A stretch of DNA of 64,000 nt from Hoplostethus atlanticus (lineage: Eukaryota > Chordata > Actinopteri > Trachichthyiformes > Trachichthyidae). Within the stretch, counting starts at the first letter, position 1, and each line of letters opens with the position of its first letter. Shown here piece by piece: positions 49,470 through 59,232 of the stretch. The stretch is taken from the NCBI GenBank assembly GCA_034670405.1, contig JAXDDX010000165.1, positions 284,001-348,000 of the forward strand, in the 5' to 3' direction. Made by a program: the position numbers and the translations under genes. Below the pieces are notes generated by a model. It made no database searches, was not told the origin of the DNA, and saw only the letters and a program-made list of their open reading frames with translations.

Positions 49470-50275
49470 TTCTCTGGAATAGTCTGCCTGCCTCAATCAG
49501 AGAGGCAGGCTCTATCCAAATCTTTAAGTCAAGGCTAAAAACCCATTTATTCTCTTTATCATTTGACCAGCCTTGAGGGAGTGGCTCAGTCTCTTCTCAG
49601 AGTAAGGCTAGACCAGTTAGCTCATCCTAGCTCAGGGTCCTGCCGATGGATACTAGCATCCTGCCTACATGTCCTATTCTCCTGGTCTACCTGCTCCTGT
49701 CCACTGACGCTGGTCATGTTTGTCTGTGTGAGTGAGAGTACATGAATAAGTCTGCTTGCGTTTATGGGTGTGTCTCCTATCTGTTTCCAGGCTGCAGCTC
49801 GGCAGTGTTGGCGTCTGCGTGGTCCCCCACTCCTAGGACGATGCTGACTGAGCTGGTGTTTGCTGTAGACGCTGGGCAGTGTGTCTCCTATCTGCTTCCA
49901 GGCTGCATCTCGGCAGTGTTGGCGCCTGCGTGATCCCCTAGTCCTACGATGCCGCCCCATCAGATCTGGATGTCCCACCATAATAAACTTTTATGCATTG
50001 TGTATACGCTGCTTCCCCAAACTCGGCATCTATTGTACGCCCGACCATCCTGGTAGGGGGATCCCTCTCTGAGTAGCCCCTCCCAAGGTTTCTTCCATTT
50101 TTTCCTAAAAGGTTTTATGGGAGTTTTTCCTTGTCCTCTGTGAGGGTCCAAGGCTGGGGGATGTCGTGTACTAACCATTTATTTTTTTCACATGGTGGGC
50201 ACTGTGAAGCCCTTTGAGACTGGAACGGTGATTAAGGGCTATACAAATAAAATGTGATTTGATTTGATCTTGGCT
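49470..50275 (+). mobile_element. 5'-truncated L2-like LINE: ORF2 C-terminus plus 3' UTR
   Basis: 49475-49573 reads in one frame WNSLPASIREAGSIQIF then KSRLKTHLFSL and ends at tga (49574-49576). This is the standard C-terminal signature of fish L2/CR1-superfamily LINE proteins. About 700 bp of 3' UTR follows, including the familiar ggtttcttccattttttcc, gggagtttttccttgtcc, aagccctttgagactg and gggctatacaaataaaa blocks and a short (TGATT)-type tail ending near 50275. Inside the UTR a block is duplicated in tandem with a 111-bp period (starts 49771 and 49882). The endonuclease and reverse transcriptase are absent through 5' truncation. The intact C-terminal frame suggests moderate age. The exact clade is not certain. 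Confidence 0.85.
49771..49990 (+). repeat. 111-bp tandem duplication inside the LINE 3' UTR
   Basis: tgtctcctatctg.ttccag and the following gctgca.ctcggcagtg block occur at 49771 and again at 49882, about 85-90% alike. This may be a subfamily feature rather than unique to this copy. Confidence 0.85.
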
Positions 50276-51640
50276 TTCTTACCACAGAGATCTAGACTCT
50301 CTGTTGGCTCAAGATCGATCCTTAACTACGTTAGCAATCAATTCTCATTACAAGTCTCATTACAAATATAGCCAGCAGTCATGCAAATCTATCCAGGTAG
50401 GTTAGCGTAGCTCTGGTCGGAGCTGGGCCACAATTGCTAAGAAGGGCCACATAAAGGAATTACTTTTATTACTAATGTTGGGAGTAATTTGGTGGTTATG
50501 GTAGGAGCTCTGGTTCTGGCATGTACTATAGCTCTGTATAGCATCTCAGCATATTGCCAAAGATACTGCCGAACTGTTGTCAACAAGTTCCCCGCTGCTT
50601 CATCACATCTTAGATCCCGTTGTTTAACGTAAGTTGCCGCTCCGAGGGGGGTCCGCGCGTTTCTATCTGCACAGGGCTGGGGCACACCGTGGTGAGTGTG
50701 TTTGTATTGCTACTATTTTTATCCATGCCACACAGAGTACTATTAGCTGTGAGCAAGACACATCTAAAATAATTGGGATGTATGTTATCATGCTAACTCT
50801 TGGGGCAGCAGTTATTGTACACGCATAACCTCAAGACATACGTAGCTTGTTAAGAGAGAAACTCGGGGTGGGGGGAAAGACAGATCAAGAATGTTTTGGC
50901 TTTGAGCAAGAGTCTGTCTATCTACCCATCTATCTCCCCTCACACTATCTAGTGCTTGTTCTGTTTTCTGAAGAGATTACTTTTTTTTTTCCCCCACATA
51001 CTCAGGCAGACAGATGGAATAAGACGAGGGGATAAGAGGCAGCTAAAGCAAGAGAACAAGTTGCCTTTACTTTGGGGACTACGAGGAGTCTTGAGTTCTT
51101 GGAAGAGGCGTGACCCTCAGAATTACCCACAGCAATAAATTATTTGATGGCATCAAAAAAGCTCTGACCCAGTGCTGACCCCGCTGAATATTTATTTCGA
51201 TAAAAAAGAAATGTTTGATGGTCTCAGCAAAACTAAGGAACATTTCTATCTAATTGCTAAATTGCATGATGCAAGATGTAAGACTGGTCAATTTGACGAT
51301 TTTCTACTACCACTGTAGAACTTTTTTTTTAGCTTTCATTACAGGGATATTAAATTCACTATGATATTCCCCAGACCTTATGGCTGAAGAGTCAACCTGA
51401 CAGTAGCCTAGTCTAACCTCAGTGGTGGGGTTAGCAATGACTCGCTAACGTTATCTTCTGACGAGTTCCTTGGGTAGTCACATATCAACAACAGCAGTTT
51501 AATAAATAATTTGTTAATAAAAATCACACAAATAACGCCCTGAAGAGTCAACCTGACTATAGTCTATTAACCTGTACTTGCTATCATTCAGACAGTGGTT
51601 GCGTTGTCATGAGCAGCCCACTGGTTGTCAAGAGCCACAT
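50276..51640. other. Unique DNA with a short direct repeat
   Basis: The 18-base word ctgaagagtcaacctgac occurs at 51384 and 51540. No gene is recognised. Confidence 0.5.
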
Positions 51641-51749
51641 AATTGGTTTTACTTCTCAAAAAGGCATAGATCTTCGGGTTGATTCTCTGAGTTCATCATC
51701 TGTATTCAGTGTATAACCTGTCATCTCCACTAACAGGCACATAGTGTCT
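51641..51749 (+). repeat. Left arm of a perfect 109-bp inverted repeat
   Basis: All 109 bases are the exact reverse complement of 53490-53598, read base by base. The arm starts aattggttttacttctc and ends catagtgtct, is complex sequence and encodes nothing recognisable. A separate 1-kb transposon lies between the arms but is not centred on them. No target-site duplication is evident outside the arms. Confidence 0.97.
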
Positions 51750-51794
51750 AGTTATTTTAAAAAGTGTGCGGGACATTTCCTACCCAACTATAAT

Positions 51795-51857
51795 GGAAGC
51801 TACGCCCATGGCTTTGTGGTAGTTTGTGGTACCTCGTGTTACGCTTTGTGCTACTCT
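51795..51857 (-). repeat. ACCACAAAG minisatellite patch (reverse orientation), left half
   Basis: Read on the minus strand it contains gtaccacaaactaccacaaa, the unit of the 34.35-34.5 kb minisatellite. The patch resumes as ctttgtgtggcagtttatgg right after the transposon (52851-52870), so the transposon split it. Confidence 0.65.
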
Positions 51858-51858
51858 G

Positions 51859-52850
51859 GCTGAATCCCAATTCACCCCTTGGCCCTACCCCTTAGCCCTT
51901 CCCCTCCGTTTTGCGCGTTCACGTGAAGGGGTAGGGGTGTCCCAATTCTCTTGTGATCGAGGGGTAGGGCTAAGTGCAAGGGCTACATGGCCCTCGAAAC
52001 GAAGATTTTTCAGGGGCACACTACAAACCGAGGGCTATGAGAAGTCTCCCAGGAAAGAGCTGCGAATCAACTGGAAGATCATGGCGAACGCTACACTACC
52101 ATCCAAAGTGAACCACAAATGTAGTATTTTCTTTGTTAATAAAGATTTTAAAAATATTCTAACCGTGGTATTATCTTAGTTTAATGTCGTTTCAATGTAT
52201 TATGGACCTTTTCTTTATAACAAGCAGAACAAAAAATCGCTAGTATGCCGATGTCTACCTCGCTAGTTACAACATTGTTTTTAGGCTGATTTGTGCATGA
52301 CAGTCCCGCATTTTGACATATTTCCATGTCGCATTTCCCCCCTTTGATGTGATATGACGCCGAAATATAACTAAAGTTCGCCGAAGTATAACTAAGTTGC
52401 TGCACTTGTTACGGCTCCTCTAATATCAGTGCAGACTGGCAGGGTAACGTTAGGAGCACGGCTTGCTAGCCCACAGAGCACCGCTAACGCTATTCTGTCA
52501 AGAAGTGGTCTGGTAATGAAGCAGTGGTCTTTTTATTTGATGACTTGTTTGATCGATTAGTAGCGTGAAACGTATAAATTGTGAACGAATCGCGAGCGTC
52601 CATGCTTTTCTATCTCCATCAGATGAACGGCAAATGTCACTGTGATAATACCATTATTGCCATAGTAATCTCCGATAACAAACTCGTCCCGTCTGTAGTA
52701 AACGTCATCGATGACGTAACAGCGTCTTGAAGGGTTGTCCCAATTCTTAGGGAGAGATTTCTATCCCTACCCCCTTGTGACTCTGTTCCGAGGGCCAAGG
52801 CGAAGGGCCAAGCCGAAGCGTAGGGGTGAAAATGAGAATTGGGATTCGGC
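51859..52850. mobile_element. Nested non-autonomous DNA transposon, GGCYGAATCCCAATTC ends
   Basis: The left end ggctgaatcccaattc (51859-51874) faces its inverted copy gaattgggattcggcc (52836-52851), 15 of 16 matching. Sub-terminal blocks are also mirrored: pyrimidine-rich cccctacccc strings and a second gtcccaattct on each side (about 51947 and 52737). The roughly 1-kb interior has no long frame. A 7-base ctttgtg occurs near both edges (51844-51850 and 52851-52857) and may be the target duplication, but the surrounding minisatellite makes this ambiguous. I recognise the end type from fish genomes but cannot name the superfamily. Confidence 0.75.
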
Positions 52851-52857
52851 CTTTGTG

Positions 52858-53489
52858 TGGCAGTTTATGGCAATTAGTAGGATCCTGTGAGTGAGAGACT
52901 TTTGCTTTTGCTGCATTTGTACTGTGCTTTTCCAAATGCCCTTGTAAAGGAGCCGATTGAGGACCAATCATACAATCAGCTGGCACACTACTGCACACAG
53001 CCATTCAATTCGGCAGGAAACGCACTTCAATTGGTGAAGCAAACACTTCAATCATTTCCAGTTCCGAACACTGCTTCAGATCTTTTCCTGACCCTCACCA
53101 CCTGGGTTTCCATCAAGCCAGAGTGGTTAGTGAGACATTGCTTGTTTCTCATCTCCGTCGGGATATGGATGGAAACAGATTACTGCAGATACAGTCACAT
53201 AGCCTGCCCCACCAGTCCAGCATTTCATCTCTCAGTGTGATTAAATGGCAGACATTCACACCTGATTTGTTAATTCATCAAAGCGGTACATTCCGGGATA
53301 CAGAGGTTGTATTAATCACATTTTGGGCAAATTCATGTTGGCTTGCATAAAGCTCAAACAGACATGCATTACAGATTAGTCTTCTGGTGGAGGCTAAGTC
53401 CATGCCTCACCAGAGCCTCATCAGAGTAATATATTACCCCAGTCACAAAGTCTGAACAGAGAAAGAGCGAGATGAGAGGGGAGAGAGAG
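52858..53489. other. Unique DNA between transposon and right inverted arm
   Basis: No gene. It ends in a GA-rich patch (53458-53490) abutting the right arm. Confidence 0.5.
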
Positions 53490-53598
53490 AGACACTATGT
53501 GCCTGTTAGTGGAGATGACAGGTTATACACTGAATACAGATGATGAACTCAGAGAATCAACCCGAAGATCTATGCCTTTTTGAGAAGTAAAACCAATT
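53490..53598 (-). repeat. Right arm of the perfect 109-bp inverted repeat
   Basis: Exact reverse complement of 51641-51749. It begins directly at the end of a GA-rich tract and ends ...aaaaccaatt. Confidence 0.97.
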
Positions 53599-54589
53599 TG
53601 AGATACAATAAATGGAGTCAGAGATGTGAAACCTGCTGATTTGTAAAGTTTTTTTTTTGCAGTTATGTCGTCTGCTCAGGAGATTGGCGGGTAAAAGTGA
53701 TTTGCAATCAATTCCATAAAAAAATCACGCACAGCACCTTGGTTGGGAGGCATACTGTTTACAAGGCTTATGAGAGTCTCACAGGGGAGGTGCCCCTCAA
53801 AAAGGTGGGGGGGGATGTCGGCCATCTTGTTTTCTCCTCCTTTGTTGTCTAATTTGTCTCATTACTACAGGGTTTTATAACAGCCATTAGGAGGTAAATC
53901 CCCTTGGCCCAACTTGCCACAGTAAAGCACTGGCTTTCAGGGCTTGATAAATGGACACTCAACACTGGTTATTATGATGAATGGGAATTTCACATGGAAA
54001 CAGTGCCAGGTACAAGGAAAAAAGAACAAAGAAAATTCCTCCCAAAAGTGCTGCCAATGGCAAATTGGAAAATGATGCCTATAGGGTCAGTTGACATTCA
54101 CAGTATTGGTTTCTATTGGATTGTTGGACTTGTTGAAGTCAGGTCAGGGTGTTGGGGAGGGGTTTTTGACAAAATTTGATCGGTTTCCAAAAAGTTAGAA
54201 AAGGAATCCAATACCTCAAAGGCCTGCTGGGAGAGGAGAGTCAATAAACAGACCAGCTGTTACCATGGTGAGGGCAGATTAGTGAGGGGCCATGGTCATT
54301 TAGCCATCAGTACAGGTTGCTAGGCTTTGCGCAGCAGACATGGATCCAGCCAACCAATACATTACTGCTACCTTATTATCATTAGAGAGGTACATAAAAG
54401 GGGGAGGGCGAGAGAGAGAGAGGGGTGGTGTTGCAGACTACATTGGAGTGTCTGATCAATGGGGGATATCAAGCTAAGGAGAGAGAGAGAAGATGAGAAA
54501 AAGAGAAAGATGGAGGAGCGAGGGAGGTATAGGGCAATTTAATCACAACCATCTCAGCTGGATAATAAGAGAGGAGCGAGAGAATATAA
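53599..54589. other. Unique DNA, no gene seen
   Basis: Purine-rich patches at about 54408-54423 and 54478-54530. No gene is recognised. Confidence 0.5.
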
Positions 54590-54790
54590 ATAGTGAGCCA
54601 GAGACTAATGGAGCTAATTTTAGGAGAGTATTTAACTTATTTCACAGAGAATCCAAGGTAATCAATTAAAATGGGCTTTTAGCCCAGGACTCAACTTCAA
54701 TTACTCTCCAAATGCGATTATTCTCTGACTCGCGATCTTAGTCCTGGAAATAGATATAATATTAGCTGCATTAAAATGTGGACTCTTATT
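54590..54790. promoter_or_regulatory. Candidate conserved non-coding element
   Basis: Dense homeodomain-type cores (gctaatttta, atcaattaaaatggg, caattactctcc, gcgattattc) and a gggcttttagccc palindrome at 54674-54686, with no repeats. It contains aatattagctgcattaaa (54758-54775), which recurs at 60787-60804. Suggestive of an enhancer but unproven. Confidence 0.25.
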
Positions 54791-55055
54791 GGCTTTAACC
54801 ACAGAGCTAGGCCCACAAAAATGGCCACTTGGGGATACTGGGAATACTCCTCAGACCTTAGGCTTATACATTTATGCATGTTTGTGCAGTGCAAGTTGAG
54901 TACTCAAGTATCGCAATTAGTGCAGTAGTATTTTAGCTGCAGCCGGCAGCTAGTGTAGCTTGATCCGTCGGTCAGTCTGTCCATCGGTCTGGCCTAAAAA
55001 TTTCATAAAAATGTGCGCTGGTTTTGATCATCTCATATTTATTTGTCATTGATCT
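54791..55055. other. Unique DNA, no gene seen
   Basis: No supported feature. Confidence 0.5.
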
Positions 55056-55420
55056 ATTGTTCCCGAATTTACATTGACATGAGTCGTGGCTTGTCCGACT
55101 CAGGAGAGAGTTTCCTATCGATAGGTCATTTAAGCCCCTCCCCCTTTACTTACTGGCTGTACTGATCCCGAAGTGGCTTTGAGATATGCGATCATCTGTA
55201 TCTATTGATCCCAAAGTCGCATTTACATGAGTGACAGCTTGTCAGTCGAGAGAGAGTGTCCTACCAATTGGTGATGTAATTTAGGCCCCGCCCCCTTTCC
55301 TGATTGGCTGTTTTTTTGATTACGTATTTGACCTCAAAGTCATATTGACATGAGTGATGGCTCGTTGGGTTCGGGACAGGAGTGTCCGATTGATTGGCAA
55401 TGTCATTTAAGCCAATAATC
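55056..55420. repeat. Three diverged tandem units of about 120-150 bp
   Basis: Units begin near 55056, 55204 and 55326. Each has ttgacatgagtg (or a close variant), then gagagagtgtcctac, then a cgat.ggt.atgt.att.aagcc block, then gccccctttcctgattggc (missing from unit 3). Identity is roughly 70-80%, so the duplication is old. No coding frame is shared. Confidence 0.75.
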
Positions 55421-55810
55421 AGAGTGGCATGTGTGGCATCATATTGTGGTCTCTGATATTAGGTTAATAATGTAGTAGGAACAATCTTTCATTTTATTGT
55501 AGGGTCCATTGCTGCTGTTGTAGGCATGTTGTTGATTGATCTGTCGGTTGACCAGGCATAAGAGTTCCCTTATGGAAAATACATCACAAGCTTTGCAGTT
55601 TGAGGCATGGATGCAATGTGGCGGACTGTATGTAAGTGATGCATGAATCAACTCTGATGTTCTCAAAGCTCTTGAAGGCTACATTGTACACAACCAAGAT
55701 ATAGCTTAGTTGTGTTCATTTTATTTGTTGGAATAATTACTTTTACCCTTGCTTTTCAAACATAAAAAGCGGACCAGAGTTGTCTATGAGATCCCTAAGG
55801 GTAGGTATAG
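55421..55810. other. Unique DNA, no gene seen
   Basis: No supported feature. Confidence 0.5.
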
Positions 55811-56095
55811 TTCCATCCATCCATCCATCCTTCCATTTTCTAGTTGCTTATCCAGGTCAGGGTCGCGGTGGCAACAGGGCAAGCAGAGCAGCCCAGACGT
55901 CCTTTTCACCAGCTACTACCTCCAGCTCCTCCTGGGGGATCCCTAGGCACTCAAAGGCCAGCTAGTCCTTCCAGCGTGTCCTGGGTCTACCCTGGGGTCT
56001 CCTCCCAGTTGGTCACGACCGAAACACCTTCAAAGAGAGGCGCACCCTCGGGGCATCCTTGCTAGGTGCCTGAACCACCTCAACTGGTTCCTCTT
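55811..56095 (-). mobile_element. RTE-like LINE 3' fragment with (ATGG)n tail
   Basis: On the minus strand the order is gaggtggttcaggcacct, aggatgccccgagggtgcg, gtagacccaggacacgctgg, gggatcccccaggaggagct, tctgggctgctctgct, ccaccgcgaccctgacctgg, ataagca and then (ATGG)n at 55830-55811. This follows, block by block, the C-terminal end and tail of RTE-type fish LINEs (LRWFGHL.RMP ... RPR.RPR.RW..Y ... WASLL.LLPPRPD). Frames are broken throughout, so it is an old 5'-truncated copy. Confidence 0.8.
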
Positions 56096-56197
56096 AATGT
56101 AGTGTAAGTTCAATATGAAATAAGGTCTGAATGAAAGAAGGTGATCCCCTACATCTCTGTCTCTCACCTGCCTTCTGGCGCTTTCTTTCTTTTTCAA

Positions 56198-56299
56198 GAG
56201 AATTAGTCTTTTGACACCAGAGCAATCAGATGAGAATTAATCTTTTGACACCAGAGCAATCAGATGAGAATTAATCTTTTGACACCAGAGCGATCAGAT
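56198..56299 (+). repeat. 34-bp tandem triplicate
   Basis: Three adjacent copies starting at 56198, 56232 and 56266. Each has the form gagaatta.tcttttgacacc followed by agagc.atcagat, with one or two differences. Recent local duplication. Confidence 0.93.
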
Positions 56300-56494
56300 T
56301 GTCAGGGTAAGTGTATATGCCCTCTGTGATATGTGAAATCAAACCTTGTGTGTGCCACTGACTGCACCCCAAGGCAATTGTGAAAAATCGGGTTTCATAG
56401 AGCAAAATTGGTCGCAGCTCATCACATATTACATTTTTTTGCCACTGCACTTCGCAGAGATCACTTGTCCTTGGATTTTATGTTGATAAAGTTC
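56300..56494. other. Unique DNA, no gene seen
   Basis: No supported feature. Confidence 0.5.
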
Positions 56495-56709
56495 GAGCTT
56501 CTGTAGATGGCTCTCTTTTTTTTTCCCTGGTCAGCCATGGCGGCTATCGCTGCTCATGCTAACTACCAGTTCTTCTTCTAGTTGTTGCAAACGAAAATGC
56601 TGTTGCTGCTAGGAATGTAAAACGCATCACTTCCTGTGCGCGTTTTCATGAACTGACTATAGGACATTTATTTATATGAAAACGTTGCGGATTATTGCGG
56701 AACTTTAAT
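56495..56709 (+). repeat. Dispersed repeat family X, copy B
   Basis: The most complete link between the copies: its left half (gagcttctgtagatggc, ggctatcgctgctcatgcta) matches copy A at 36.2 kb, and its right half (acgcatcacttcctgtgc, gaaaacgttgcggattatt) matches copy C at 22.3 kb. It is about 215 bp and non-coding. Confidence 0.75.
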
Positions 56710-57260
56710 ATGGACGTCATTTATTTTTTACACTTCAGTATGTAATCATTGTTGATATTACACAGATGCACTGTGAAGCTGTTAATATCTAAGTCTGTAG
56801 ACTGAGAAAAGTCCATCTTAAATACTGCTTGAATGACTTGACTTGTGTGAAAAATGACCTTTGGGCGCTGTGGCACTTTAAAAATTCTACCCTTCAGATT
56901 CTGTGTCAGCAGCCAGCTACAACCTTGTCCTACAGGTGTTCTGTCAATATGTGCTCATAGTCCCCAGGACACTGCAGGACTGTTAGAGCCACAGTGCCGG
57001 TGTAGTGCCAGGGCTGTTTGTCTGACAGTCAACCCAACACTAATCCACTGCTCTACATCACTCCCACAAGGCAATAAGGGAGAGGGATAGAAACAGGTAG
57101 AGGGTGTCGTCCAGAAAATATCTTATTTCAGACACACATACATATGGTCACGTCGAAATACGTCAGACGTGAGTGCGCACAGAAACACGTGTGTACAACA
57201 CACACACTCATGCACACAAACGCGCACGCACTCCATAACTGTCAACGTAATTTGATCAGA
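56710..57260. other. Unique DNA, no gene seen
   Basis: A CA-rich patch lies at 57197-57218. No gene is recognised. Confidence 0.5.
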
Positions 57261-57305
57261 ACCAGAAAAACATGTTGTTGTTATTGATAAACATGTTTTT
57301 CTGGT
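57261..57305. repeat. Perfect 16-bp-stem hairpin
   Basis: accagaaaaacatgtt (57261-57276) pairs exactly with 57290-57305 around a 13-base loop. Too short for a pre-miRNA. Likely a template-switch scar. Confidence 0.88.
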
Positions 57306-57540
57306 GCCTGCAGTTGAACTGGATGGATGAAAAAAGCAACAGCTATAGCTTTCATTCAGCTTCAATCTGTCACATCCACTTAATACAAACGCAACACTTA
57401 AAATTGCTATGTGGGCATATTGGACATCTTACATGTAGGCACAGCAGGGGGGGGGAGTACCACTCATGTCACAGACAATACTGAAAGAGAAGCAATTCCA
57501 CCATGCATATAATGTACAATATCTTCTGAAATAATTATGA
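57306..57540. other. Unique DNA, no gene seen
   Basis: No supported feature. Confidence 0.5.
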
Positions 57541-57810
57541 AACCAGTACCCGAGACCTCTCCAGGCCAGCCTGGAGATATTTGTTTTTCAATGGCTCACA
57601 CCAACCTTCGACAACAAGATAAATGTCCCTCTTTCCACCACGTCCTGGGAGATTGTTAACAATTCCATGAATAACATTGCAAACTGTGGAAACAGGAATA
57701 CCATAAGGTTTCTAGAAATGGCCTTATAGCCTTGCGAACGCTTATGCTTGGTGATAATAGTTTTTTCTGACATCGTCGGACGACCAGGGAAGCGGAGCAA
57801 AACTGTTTTC
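57541..57810 (-). mobile_element. Tc1/mariner-like transposase relic, DNA-binding end
   Basis: On the minus strand SEKTIITKHKRSQGYKAISR is followed, after a frame change, by GIPVSTVCNVIHGIVNNLPG. Tc1-like transposases have the same order in their N-terminal helix-turn-helix (..GYKTISK.L.IP.STV...I...G....LPGRGR). The DDE catalytic part and the terminal repeats are not seen, so only the N-terminal third remains, in broken form. Confidence 0.55.
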
Positions 57811-58179
57811 ATCACTTTAAAATGGATAATTGGTTAATTTACACCATGTGGGTCACAGGTGAGTTGGTTTACAGGGCAAATGAGAATCTATTTCCTCCAA
57901 CAAAATTTTGAACCACAATTATTTATTTTTTCATTCTCATTCTTTATTGTTTGATCATGTGCTGTTGTAAATTGATAGCCCAATGTGTAAAGATGGGACA
58001 TAAAGCCGCCAAGATCGGGTCGTCTTTATGTCTGACATATAAAGTGGCCTGCGGGCCCCGTGAACGCTCTACTCTGTGTATGTCTGTCGTGGCCCCGGTT
58101 GCAGCGAGCCTGCTACAAATACATTTATGTGAGACCTGGTGTAGTCTGTGTACCAATAATGTCAGTAAACTGGTGTGAA
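57811..58179. other. Unique DNA, no gene seen
   Basis: No supported feature. Confidence 0.5.
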
Positions 58180-59232
58180 GGCAGGGCCTTGCCACGGGGC
58201 TCCACTCAAACCCAGCCGCTGCCGACAATCGCCTCCTGATGAGCCCAGCTGTTGTCACCACTCAGCTCATTCCCTGGCAGCCTCAAAATAGCTGCAGGGA
58301 CCAGAGTTTCGGTGAGCCAACCAAGAGGAGTACTCACCTTCTCCTGACGCTCTGTATTCATTCCCACAGACCGAAGACGCCTGCCTGAGGCCACCGGACA
58401 CGCCTGTGACCGCCTCCGCTTCTCCTCTGAGCACCCGCCCGACTTCCTCCCCGGACACCCCCGTCACGCCTGCACTCAAAGGGGCCTTTTCCAACAGATT
58501 GTTGTTTTGTGTGTCTGCCCATGCCCGACGGCGTATCCCCACGCCACACTGATGGGGAATGCGGGCATAGACACACACAGATGAAAGAAATTAGCTTTTT
58601 CTCTGTTGCCCTTCTCGGCTGTAGACCTGTCTCTCTCTTTTTCTCTTGACTCTCCATTTGCAGTCACAGCCTAGTCCACCACTTGCTCTGAAAACCAGTG
58701 TTACCCAGCGGCGCGTGACACAGGAGCTGGCAGCGAAACCTCTCCCCGATTCACGGAGGACCTGCTGCAGCAACATCAGGCAGTCAGCCCCCAACGATCC
58801 GCTACCGGATCCTCTGCAAACGGGCACACCAGCTCCTCATCGATCCTCACCGATCCTCACTGATCCTCACTGATCCGGGCTCCACTCCGACCCAGGAGCC
58901 GCAGCCCCAGCAGCTGTCCCCTCTCAGCTGTCCAGGACCTGAACCAGAGTTCAGTGAGCCACCAAGAAGAAGAGTACTCACCTTCTCCTGGCGCTCCGTG
59001 TTCTTTCCCACAGACTCAGCAGAAGACGCCTAACTGAGGCCGCTTCCACTTCTCTGAGCACCAGACTGAGGCTTTCCCCCGGGAACACCCCCCCATCCCC
59101 GCTGCACTCCTCACCGCCGCCCAGGTTTTCCGCTTTGTGTCTCACTAATAAATCACCCCGTAAAGGGCCTTTTCCACCAGATTGTTGTTGTGTGTCTGTG
59201 TCTGTATCCCCAACGCCACACTGGGCAACACT
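58180..59232 (+). mobile_element. LTR-like pair of direct repeats (fossil LTR retroelement)
   Basis: Two direct copies (about 58180-58555 and 58860-59232, offset about 681 bp) share ggctccact, gagtactcaccttctcct, ttcccacaga, ctgagcacc, a gggccttttcca.cagattg block and the end cgccacactg. The second has an aataaa polyadenylation-type signal (59146) shortly before its end, as LTRs do. About 300 bp lies between the copies, with no gag, protease or polymerase sequence. This fits two LTRs around a collapsed interior, or a tandem duplication of one LTR. The family is not certain; Gypsy-type is only a guess. It is clearly broken and appears old. Confidence 0.5.
58834..58876. repeat. GATCCTCAC 10-mer short tandem
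   Basis: Four units of the form gatcctcac(c/t) between the two LTR-like copies. Confidence 0.8.
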
